A DNA stretch of 5,350 bases from CAZIWJ01 sp964542855 (lineage in GTDB: Bacteria; Bacteroidota; Bacteroidia; Cytophagales; Cyclobacteriaceae): the NCBI GenBank assembly GCA_964542855.1, contig CAZIWJ010000240.1:1-5350 (forward strand). The letters run 5' to 3'. The notes under the pieces were generated by a model. The model was not told the DNA's origin. It did no database searches and saw nothing but the letters and a program-made list of their open reading frames with translations. Position numbers and translations under genes: made by a program. The first letter of the stretch is position 1. Each line of letters begins with the position of its first letter. This document shows positions 1 to 5,350 of this stretch, in pieces.

Positions 1-311
1 TTTCAATTAATGATCAGGAAAATTATACTTCAGAAGCGGGCTAAATCAACTTGGTTATGATAAATAAACTACCTGAACGAAGTACTTAACACACTCATAC
101 TTAATAAAATACAAATATTAAAGTAAGATTATTAACGACTGCTAAGATGAGTTTTTTGCTTTCATTTGCATTTTTTGTAGATTTATACGTTAATAAATTA
201 AAATTTAAAATATTTAATTTAATTTTTTATTAGAATAATTAGTAAGTTTAAACATCAGCTTTTTGTCAACAAATTAAAATTACGCAAAATTTATACAATT
301 TGTTATCTGGT
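1..311. other. AT-rich non-coding region upstream of the histidine kinase
   Basis: No reading frame of useful length exists here on either strand. Two plus-strand frames open at the left edge close at a TAA (42-44) and a TGA (58-60), so at most the last 13 to 19 codons of an upstream gene could be present, and neither tail is recognisable. All three minus-strand frames are blocked within the first 16 bases. AT content rises toward the right: bases 191-240 contain a single G and no C. The region presumably holds the promoter of the downstream kinase, but I found no full match to the Bacteroidota consensus (TTTG, about 19 bases, TAnnTTTG). No tRNA, terminator or repeat array was seen. Confidence 0.7.
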
Positions 312-1568
312 ATGATATCAGCGAAGAGTTTTAACATGGCAACTACGGGCACCAACAACTACATTAACTTTTTAAAGGCTATAATCGAATCTAACAATGA
401 TCCGATTGTGGCTTTCGACCTTTCTTTCAACTGTTTACTGGCGAACCCTTCGTACCAGAATACTTTCCTTATTTATTATGAGAAGGAAATCCAGGCCGGT
501 GATTATTTACCCGATAAACTGACTAACTCATCTGGCGACCGGAAAGTGGTGCTAAAGCAGTGGAAGAAAGCTCTGGAGGGATATTCTTTTACCGATGAAA
601 GAGCACTAACCAACCTGGAAGGCAGTCCACAATATTATGAAGTTACTTTTTATCCACTTAGGAATGATAGAAACACTATTTACGGTGCAGTTGGTATATA
701 TAAAGATGTTTCCAGGGTCAAGCGACAGAAAAGGCGAATCCAGAAACTTTTGCAAGATGAAATGCGGCTGAACCGGGTGCTGCTTAAGAAGAATTTGCAG
801 CTTGAGAAAAAAGAAGAAAAGCTGTTGAAAGACAACCAGTTTTTAACGCAATACAAAAAAGAACTGGTGGAAGAATTGAAATTACTGGAAGACCGTAATT
901 TCGAACTAGATCAGCTCATTTACAAAACCTCTCACGATATCCGCTCCCCGCTTACGTCTATCCTGGGCCTTATTAATATTATTCGCCTTGAAGATGATCA
1001 GGCCAAACGCGATGGGTACGTTAACTTTATTGAAGAAAGAGTAAACAAGCTCGATAATTTTCTTCAATCTATGCTCAATTATGCCAAAGCCACCCGTAAA
1101 GATGCCGAACCTGACGAGGTAAATTTTGAGGAACTGATTAACAAGTGCCTGGATGATCTGAAATATCGCCCGGGTTACGATGAGATTAAAAAGGAAATCC
1201 AACTTCCCGAACATCCTTACAAATTTAGCACCGACACCCTGAAACTGGAGATTATACTCAATAACCTGCTTTCAAATGCTGTGAAGTACCAAGATATTGA
1301 CAAGGAAAATAAGCTACTTAAAATCAGCATTAAGATGGTGCAAAAAGGGGTTCGCATCGTAATTGAGGACAACGGTATCGGTATGGATGAGGCATTTGCC
1401 CAAAAAGTTTACGATATGTTTTCCCGTAATACTGAACAAGCAGAGGGGTCGGGCCTGGGTATGTATATTGTTAAGCAGACGGTCGATAAACTCGGAGGTT
1501 CAATCCTGCTGGAAAGCCAGGAAGGCACAGGAACTACTTTTACTTTATTCCTACCCAATAGAAACTAA
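312..1568 (+). CDS. Soluble PAS-domain sensor histidine kinase (orphan)
   Basis: A cytoplasmic two-component histidine kinase that would autophosphorylate on histidine and pass the phosphate to an unknown response regulator. Numbering is from the ATG at 312 (418 residues). A PAS fold spans about 15-135 (start near NYINFL, PAC-like end GAVGIYKDVS). A long charged coiled coil follows, about 133-200. The HisKA H-box (SHDIRSPLTS) carries the phospho-acceptor His208. The HATPase_c domain fills the rest, with N-box NNLLSNAVKY at 317-326, G1 box DNGIGMD at 353-359, F-box MF near 369-370 and G2 box GSGLGMYI at 379-386. All catalytic boxes are intact. There is no signal peptide or membrane segment, so the PAS domain should sense an intracellular cue or ligand. 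The start is uncertain: TTG at 300, ATG at 312 and ATG at 336 share the frame with no ribosome-binding site to decide. No regulator gene is adjacent, so the partner and role are unknown. Confidence 0.92.
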   Translation: MISAKSFNMATTGTNNYINFLKAIIESNNDPIVAFDLSFNCLLANPSYQNTFLIYYEKEIQAGDYLPDKLTNSSGDRKVVLKQWKKALEGYSFTDERALTNLEGSPQYYEVTFYPLRNDRNTIYGAVGIYKDVSRVKRQKRRIQKLLQDEMRLNRVLLKKNLQLEKKEEKLLKDNQFLTQYKKELVEELKLLEDRNFELDQLIYKTSHDIRSPLTSILGLINIIRLEDDQAKRDGYVNFIEERVNKLDNFLQSMLNYAKATRKDAEPDEVNFEELINKCLDDLKYRPGYDEIKKEIQLPEHPYKFSTDTLKLEIILNNLLSNAVKYQDIDKENKLLKISIKMVQKGVRIVIEDNGIGMDEAFAQKVYDMFSRNTEQAEGSGLGMYIVKQTVDKLGGSILLESQEGTGTTFTLFLPNRN

Positions 1569-3175
1569 CCAAACTGTCCCAGTAATTCGTGTAAATCGTC
1601 CAGAGTATTAATTTCATCCACGGGTTTATCTTGTCTCCAACGAAGTATTCTCGGAAAGCGTACGGCTACTCCCGACTTATGACGCCTGGAATATTGTATA
1701 CCTTCAAACCCAATCTCAAATACCAGTTTGGGTTTTACACTCCTTACCGGGCCAAACTTCTCCAGGGTGTTTTTCTTTACAAACTGGTCTACAGATTTCA
1801 TTTCTTTATCAGTTAAGCCGGAATACGCTTTGGCGAAGGGGATTAATTCGGCGTCGTCATCTTCCCTGGTATTTATTACTGCAAAAGTAAAGTCGGTGTA
1901 CAGTCCGGCCCTTCGTCCACTGCCTCGCTGTGCGTTAATTAATACGGCATCCATTGTCATAGGATCAACCTTCCATTTCCACCAATCGCCCTTTTTTCGG
2001 CCTACCTGGTAAGTAGAATGCTTCCTTTTTATCATAAATCCCTCTGCCCCGTAGTGCCTGGAATCATCCTTCAGTTCTCCCAGCTCTTTCCAACTCGAGA
2101 AATTAACGGTTTCCGACAGCCTAACCGGGTAAGACTCTAACTGATTTACCAGTTCCTGCAATTTTTCCCGGCGGGTAAGTAAATCGTGATCTCGCCAGTC
2201 GATATAGTTCCATTCAACCAGGTCGTAGGCTTTTAGCATCACTGGGGCATCCTCCAGTATCTTTTTGGTCAGGTTCTTACGACCAATTCGGGTTTGCAAA
2301 CGGGCAAAGGGCAGGGGCATACCGTCCCGGTAAGGTATAATTTCTCCATCCAGTACTGTGCCGTTAGGCAAAGCTACGCCTAATTCATCAAACTCAGGAA
2401 ATTTTTCGGTTACCAGTTCCTCCCCCCTCGACCAAACGTAGAATTCATTATTCCGCTTAATAAACTGGGAGCGAATGCCATCCCACTTCCATTCACTAAC
2501 CCACTGATCCGGTTCGCCCAGCTCTTTTTCTATTTCTTCAGTAGTAACCGGGTAGGCAAGATAGAAAGGATAGGGCCTGGAGTACTGGTCAGACTGGTCT
2601 TCTTTCAGCAACAGGGAATGAAAATCGGTAGTACCTGGCTTCCAACTGCCCATGATTCGATGGGCTACAACAGCTTGTTCCAGGGAAAAGACTTCGGCCA
2701 GGGCCCGGGTAACCAAACGCTGCGATACGCCCACCCTGAACCCTCCGGTTATCAGCTTTATAAATATGAAGCACTCGAACTGTTCGAGCTGCTGCCAGGC
2801 AGTAATAATGGCTTCTTTCTTCTTGGCATCTTCCAGATCGGAAAGAGACATGATGTAGTGAATCCATTCGCTTAGCTGATAATCACTTTCTTTCCTAGGT
2901 TGAGGTAGCGCCAGTGAGATGGCTTCGGCTAAATCGCCTACTACGTGATAGGATTCTTCCAGTAACCAGAGGGGAACATTAGCCATTTCGGCTGCCCAGT
3001 TGCGTAAAAAACTCGAACTGATTTGCCGCCGGGGGCGACGGTGGGTGAATAGGGCCAGGGCCCAAATGCGGTCATCGTCCGGGGCTTCCTTGAAATAACG
3101 AGTAAGGCTATTTACTTTGGTGTTGGTCTTATTCGTTTGATCCAGTTCTTCAATTAACTGCGCAAATCGTTTCAT
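1565..3175 (-). CDS. ATP-dependent DNA ligase (archaeal/eukaryal type)
   Basis: Seals nicks in duplex DNA through a ligase-AMP intermediate using ATP. Bacteria of this type normally also carry NAD-dependent LigA for replication, so a repair role is likely (family knowledge). Numbering is from the ATG ending at 3175 (536 residues, a usual size). The N-terminal DNA-binding domain spans about 1-200 and includes GGFRVGVSQ near 144-152. The nucleotidyltransferase core has motif I KWDG with adenylated Lys230, motif Ia SRGEE near 249-253, motif III DGE at 276-278, motif IV EGFMIKRK at 378-385 and motif V WWKWK at 398-402. An OB-fold follows, with the C-terminal arginine/tryptophan stretch typical of the family (RFPRILRW at 506-513). 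A TTG seven codons upstream would add MFCCWLS, which does not look like the family; MKRFAQLIEELD does, so I chose the ATG. Ligase-associated exonuclease, helicase and PdeM-like phosphoesterase genes are absent from the flanks. The gene has its own start just beyond a terminator. Confidence 0.95.
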   Translation of the reverse strand: MKRFAQLIEELDQTNKTNTKVNSLTRYFKEAPDDDRIWALALFTHRRPRRQISSSFLRNWAAEMANVPLWLLEESYHVVGDLAEAISLALPQPRKESDYQLSEWIHYIMSLSDLEDAKKKEAIITAWQQLEQFECFIFIKLITGGFRVGVSQRLVTRALAEVFSLEQAVVAHRIMGSWKPGTTDFHSLLLKEDQSDQYSRPYPFYLAYPVTTEEIEKELGEPDQWVSEWKWDGIRSQFIKRNNEFYVWSRGEELVTEKFPEFDELGVALPNGTVLDGEIIPYRDGMPLPFARLQTRIGRKNLTKKILEDAPVMLKAYDLVEWNYIDWRDHDLLTRREKLQELVNQLESYPVRLSETVNFSSWKELGELKDDSRHYGAEGFMIKRKHSTYQVGRKKGDWWKWKVDPMTMDAVLINAQRGSGRRAGLYTDFTFAVINTREDDDAELIPFAKAYSGLTDKEMKSVDQFVKKNTLEKFGPVRSVKPKLVFEIGFEGIQYSRRHKSGVAVRFPRILRWRQDKPVDEINTLDDLHELLGQFG

Positions 3176-3227
3176 GCTCAACCAACAACAAAACAAATGC
3201 CTTTGTTAAAGGGCAGAGGTTATGCAC

Positions 3228-3260
3228 AAAAAAAGGGACTACCTGGAGGTAAATCCCTTT
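3228..3260 (-). terminator. Intrinsic terminator of the small exported-protein gene
   Basis: Read on the minus strand, the outer stem is AAAGGGA/TCCCTTT (7 bp; plus-strand arms 3254-3260 and 3232-3238). It encloses an inner TACC/GGTA stem with a four-base loop. The 3' arm runs straight into seven T residues (complement of the A run 3228-3234). It starts 32 bases after the stop codon of the 102-residue gene and ends 52 bases before the ligase start. The plus-strand side has no T tract, so it should act only on minus-strand transcription. Confidence 0.85.
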
Positions 3261-3292
3261 GAATGATTTCACGAATTAGGTAGGACTAAAAA

Positions 3293-3601
3293 TTATGCGT
3301 TGTCCCCCTTATTTTTTCTTTTGTCGTGGAGCTTCTTCGCTCCGTAGGCACCACCAGCAACCAGTAAGATGCTTAAACCGCCATCAACGGGTACAGCAGG
3401 TGATCCACCATTGCCCCTACCACCTCTACCGGGCTTGGGCCGATCTTCTTTCCATTTCTCAAACTTCTCTTTAAAATGTTTGAACCACTTCCCAGGATAC
3501 CATGACCAGGCAGCGGCTTCAGTCGGTGTGGATAGTAAAAGTACCGAAGAAATGAAAAAAACTGTGAAGGCTCTTTTTAGTAAGTTACGCTGGGGTTTCA
3601 T
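3293..3601 (-). CDS. Small exported protein with PVDGG (PID-CTERM-like) C-terminal sorting signal
   Basis: A 102-residue protein of unknown function. Residues 1-31 form a signal peptide: basic MKPQRNLLKR, hydrophobic core about 11-24, and an Ala-x-Ala site at 29-31 predicting cleavage before Trp32. There is no cysteine, so it is not a lipoprotein. Residues 32-54 are rich in Trp, Phe and Lys; 55-66 are a Pro/Gly/Arg linker. The C-terminus is tripartite: PVDGG at 71-75, a short apolar stretch LSILLVAGGAYGA at 76-88, and a basic tail at 89-99. Short Bacteroidota proteins ending in P-I-D-G-G plus apolar plus basic residues are, from memory, grouped as PID-CTERM proteins and thought to be sorted to the cell surface by an exosortase-like system. 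The Val for Ile and the short apolar segment are variations on that. The gene stands alone: 127 bases separate it from ilvA upstream, and its own terminator follows. The ATG is the first start in frame after an AT-rich leader. Coding status rests on the signal peptide and tail; function is not known. Confidence 0.85.
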   Translation of the reverse strand: MKPQRNLLKRAFTVFFISSVLLLSTPTEAAAWSWYPGKWFKHFKEKFEKWKEDRPKPGRGGRGNGGSPAVPVDGGLSILLVAGGAYGAKKLHDKRKNKGDNA

Positions 3602-3710
3602 AGTATAAATATTATTTACTTATTAAAAGTAAAGTAAAAATTGCATCTGTACAATAAATTATTAAGTTTTTTTGTAGTTTTTACTTATTTTTATTATTTG
3701 TTCAAACGCA

Positions 3711-3731
3711 TAATAGTATTTTTTACTATTA
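3711..3731 (-). other. AT-rich perfect hairpin over the ilvA stop codon
   Basis: TAATAGTA and TACTATTA form a perfect 8-bp inverted repeat around a five-base loop (plus-strand arms 3711-3718 and 3724-3731). The right arm contains the ilvA TAA stop. Each arm has only one G or C, and no T tract follows on the minus strand (next bases TGCGTTTG). It is therefore a poor intrinsic terminator and may just be an AT-rich coincidence or a weak mRNA 3'-end structure. Confidence 0.35.
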
Positions 3732-5009
3732 AATAAAGAAGCTGAACAGGTCGCTTCGGTTGTTAAGCGACTCGTATTCAATATGCCTCTGATCCATCCT
3801 TTCCAGCAAGTGCTTATAGTCTTCTGCCTGGCTCAGTTCTACTCCAACCATTGCCGGCCCCCTTTCCCGGTTATTTTTTTTGGTGTACTCAAAATGGGTA
3901 ATATCGTCGTTTGGTCCCAGTACTTCGCTCACAAACTCGCGTAGAGCACCCGCCCGTTGGGGAAAACGAACAATAAAATAGTGCTTCAATCCCTGATGTA
4001 AAAGGGCGCGTTCCTTGATTTCCTCCATCCGGGTAATATCGTTATTCCCCCCACTTACCACGCACACCACGGTTTTTCCTTTTATTTCTTCCCTCAGGTT
4101 ATCCAGGGCTGCAATCGACAGTGCTCCAGCGGGTTCCACAACAATGGCTTCCTCGTTGTAAAGCTTGAGTATCCAGTTGCACACGTGCCCTTCCGGAACG
4201 GTAGTAATCTGGTTCAGCACCTGCTTGCAAATGTCGAAGTTCATTTTTCCAACCTGCTGCACCGAAGCACCGTCAACAAACTTATCGATGTGTTCCAGTT
4301 TAATTCTTTTGCCAGCCTTAAAGGATTGCTGCATAGCAGGAGCTCCTTCAGGCTCTACACCGATAATTTTAGTATGTGGACTAATCTGATGGAAGTAACT
4401 TCCCACCCCTGCCGACAGTCCTCCGCCACCTACAGGGAGTATTAAGTAATCGATTGGCCGATGCTCATCCTGCAGTATTTCGTAGCCTACGGTACTTTGC
4501 CCTTCAATTACTTTCTCGTCGTCAAAAGGGGGGATAAACACGCCGTTTTCCTGCTCGCATATCTGCCGGGCAAGGGTATAGGCATCGTCGAAGGTATCGC
4601 CGCTCAGTATAATTTCCACATTGTCTTTCCCGAAAAATTCTACTTGCTTCACTTTTTGTTTCGGGGTAGGGTGGGGCATTACAATTTTTCCGTTTAAACC
4701 CAGTTTCCTGCACGCAAAAGCTACCCCCTGCGCGTGGTTGCCGGCACTGGCACAAACGGCAATTTTATTTGAGTCGGCCAGCGACGCGAGTTTATTGTAA
4801 GCGCCGCGTACTTTGTAAGAGCGAACATTCTGAAGATCTTCCCGCTTGAGTAGAATTCGAGCCCCGTATTGCTCTGATAAATTAGCGTTCTCAAATAAAG
4901 GAGTATGGTGAACCACCCCTTTCAGCCGCCTGGTGGTATTAATAGTAGCTTCTACTGGTACAAGAGGGGCTTTAGTCGATTGGGGAACGGCCGTTTCCAG
5001 GGTTTCCAT
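3729..5009 (-). CDS. ilvA: Threonine ammonia-lyase (threonine deaminase), short form
   Basis: Converts L-threonine to 2-oxobutanoate and ammonia, the committed step toward isoleucine, as a cytoplasmic PLP enzyme. It has 426 residues. The catalytic domain spans about 17-335: Schiff-base Lys66 in VRSYKVRGA, the substrate-binding loop SAGNHAQG at 88-95, the glycine-rich phosphate-binding loop GGGGLSAG at 194-201, and SGGNN at 319-323. A single ACT-like regulatory domain covers about 342-420, starting HYFIVRFPQRAGAL. This matches the roughly 420-residue form with one ACT-like domain, as in Bacillus subtilis, rather than the two-domain E. coli enzyme of about 514. The regulatory domain argues for the biosynthetic, isoleucine-responsive enzyme rather than catabolic TdcB. 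The nearest upstream gene on the same strand is ilvC, 101 bases away, consistent with a branched-chain amino acid operon. The reading frame ends in three consecutive stops, TAA TAG TAA. The ATG at 5009 is the first suitable start and gives a normal N-terminus. Confidence 0.96.
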   Translation of the reverse strand: METLETAVPQSTKAPLVPVEATINTTRRLKGVVHHTPLFENANLSEQYGARILLKREDLQNVRSYKVRGAYNKLASLADSNKIAVCASAGNHAQGVAFACRKLGLNGKIVMPHPTPKQKVKQVEFFGKDNVEIILSGDTFDDAYTLARQICEQENGVFIPPFDDEKVIEGQSTVGYEILQDEHRPIDYLILPVGGGGLSAGVGSYFHQISPHTKIIGVEPEGAPAMQQSFKAGKRIKLEHIDKFVDGASVQQVGKMNFDICKQVLNQITTVPEGHVCNWILKLYNEEAIVVEPAGALSIAALDNLREEIKGKTVVCVVSGGNNDITRMEEIKERALLHQGLKHYFIVRFPQRAGALREFVSEVLGPNDDITHFEYTKKNNRERGPAMVGVELSQAEDYKHLLERMDQRHIEYESLNNRSDLFSFFI

Positions 5010-5060
5010 AAATGGTATTGGTTGGTTTTTTGGCTGCGCTGCTGGCAGAGGAAAATATGA

Positions 5061-5087
5061 ATGAAAGCCAGGAAAACTCCTGGCTCT
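5061..5087 (-). terminator. Possible terminator or attenuating hairpin between ilvC and ilvA
   Basis: AGCCAGGA and TCCTGGCT form a perfect 8-bp stem with a four-base loop (plus-strand arms 5066-5073 and 5078-5085), extendable by a G-T and an A-T pair. On the minus strand the 3' arm is followed by TTCATTCATATTTTC, which is T-rich but broken. The hairpin lies about 26 bases after the ilvC stop and over 50 bases before the ilvA start. It could be a partial terminator lowering ilvA expression, or a processing or stabilising structure at the ilvC mRNA end. The imperfect T tract keeps confidence moderate. Confidence 0.5.
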
Positions 5088-5110
5088 ATCATTCTTGTAA
5101 TCCGTTTAAT

Positions 5111-5350
5111 CTATTCGGGCCTCAGGTTACGCACTTGCTTACCAGTAAGCCACATTTCAGAATCTTTAATCACATCCAGTTCTTGCTCTAAACCTACCCG
5201 GTAATCTGGCTTAGAATTGGCCTCAATGGTAATTCGGGCTTCGTTACCCGATGCTACGCTTTCGTAAAGGTCATCAAAAACCGGTGCTACTGCTTGCTTA
5301 AACCGGTCTTTCCAGTCGAGCGCTCCCCGCTGGGCAGTGGTGGAGCAGTT
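5111..5350 (-). CDS. ilvC: Ketol-acid reductoisomerase, C-terminal 79 residues (partial)
   Basis: Only the 3' end is present; the frame is open to the right edge and ends at TAG (5113-5111). The complete enzyme isomerises and NADPH-reduces 2-acetolactate or 2-aceto-2-hydroxybutanoate to the dihydroxy acid, the second common step of valine and isoleucine synthesis. The visible part begins NCSTTAQRGALDW, a hallmark of the alpha-helical knotted C-terminal domain, and continues through PVFDDLYESV and NSKPDYR to EMWLTGK and the end VRNLRPE. From memory this tail closely follows yeast Ilv5 (CSTTAxRGALDW, NSQPDYR, LRPE) rather than E. coli IlvC, a resemblance I associate with Bacteroidota enzymes. 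Its position upstream of ilvA on the same strand supports an ilv cluster continuing beyond the window. Cofactor-binding and active-site residues of the N-terminal half cannot be judged here. Confidence 0.93.
   Translation of the reverse strand, partial: NCSTTAQRGALDWKDRFKQAVAPVFDDLYESVASGNEARITIEANSKPDYRVGLEQELDVIKDSEMWLTGKQVRNLRPE

Noticed and set aside
171..180. TTTTTTGTAG at 171-180 resembling a T-rich GTAG sequence near 3666-3677
   Set aside because: Short, AT-rich and without extended flanking identity; expected by chance in such gaps.
293..302. TATACAATTTG as a Bacteroidota -7 promoter element for the kinase
   Set aside because: The consensus is TA, two bases, TTTG; here the gap is three bases, and the nearest upstream TTTG (262-265) is about 28 bases away, too far for a -33 element.
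300..311. TTG start of the histidine kinase at 300
   Set aside because: Two ATG codons follow in frame (312 and 336) before the PAS domain begins; nothing supports the rarer TTG.
906..1214. Antisense reading frame of about 100 codons inside the kinase
   Set aside because: It lies wholly within the HisKA and HATPase coding region on the other strand, and its product shows no recognisable domain; a shadow frame.
2589..2875. Overlapping reading frames on both strands within the ligase N-terminal region
   Set aside because: They fall inside conserved ligase coding sequence and give low-complexity translations without family features.
3176..3196. TTG start extending the ligase by seven residues (MFCCWLS)
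   Set aside because: The extension does not resemble the family, whereas the ATG at 3175 begins a typical MKRFAQLI N-terminus.
3602..3728. Promoter of the small exported-protein gene in the AT-rich gap
   Set aside because: A TTTG exists near 3700 on the minus strand, but no TAnnTTTG lies at the right spacing, so no site can be named.
5041..5072. Alternative GCCAG/CTGGC pairing that could act as an anti-terminator to the ilvC-ilvA hairpin
   Set aside because: Only five base pairs with flanking mismatches, and no leader peptide with branched-chain codons is visible.

Overview
The window looks like chromosomal DNA from a Bacteroidota bacterium, most plausibly a Cytophagia-type lineage. Three things point there: very AT-rich intergenic DNA around genes of moderate GC; no clear Shine-Dalgarno sequences before the starts; and the gene families present, namely an archaeal/eukaryal-type ATP-dependent DNA ligase, a yeast-Ilv5-like ketol-acid reductoisomerase C-terminus, and a short secreted protein ending in the P-[IV]-D-G-G plus hydrophobic plus basic tail common in this phylum. 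The lineage is inferred from protein character; no rRNA gene is present.

Layout, left to right. Bases 1-311 are a non-coding, extremely AT-rich leader. Next, on the + strand, is a soluble PAS-coiled-coil histidine kinase (312-1568) with no response regulator beside it. It converges tail to tail on an ATP-dependent DNA ligase (1565-3175, minus strand), and the two stop codons overlap. All remaining genes are on the minus strand. A convincing intrinsic terminator (3228-3260) separates the ligase from a small exported protein of 102 residues (3293-3601). Upstream of that lies ilvA, threonine ammonia-lyase (3729-5009), and then the 3' end of ilvC (5111-5350), which runs out of the window.

ilvC and ilvA are consecutive members of a branched-chain amino acid cluster: IlvA makes 2-oxobutanoate for isoleucine, and IlvC catalyses the shared second step for isoleucine and valine. 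A perfect 8-bp hairpin lies between them and could trim or attenuate the transcript. The small gene between ilvA and the ligase has no evident metabolic link to either. It is the most unusual object here, with a signal peptide, an aromatic/basic helix, a glycine-rich linker and a PVDGG C-terminal sorting-like tripartite signal, followed by its own terminator. The ligase lacks the nuclease and helicase partner genes that often accompany this family. No CRISPR array, tRNA, rRNA, insertion sequence or phage gene was seen.
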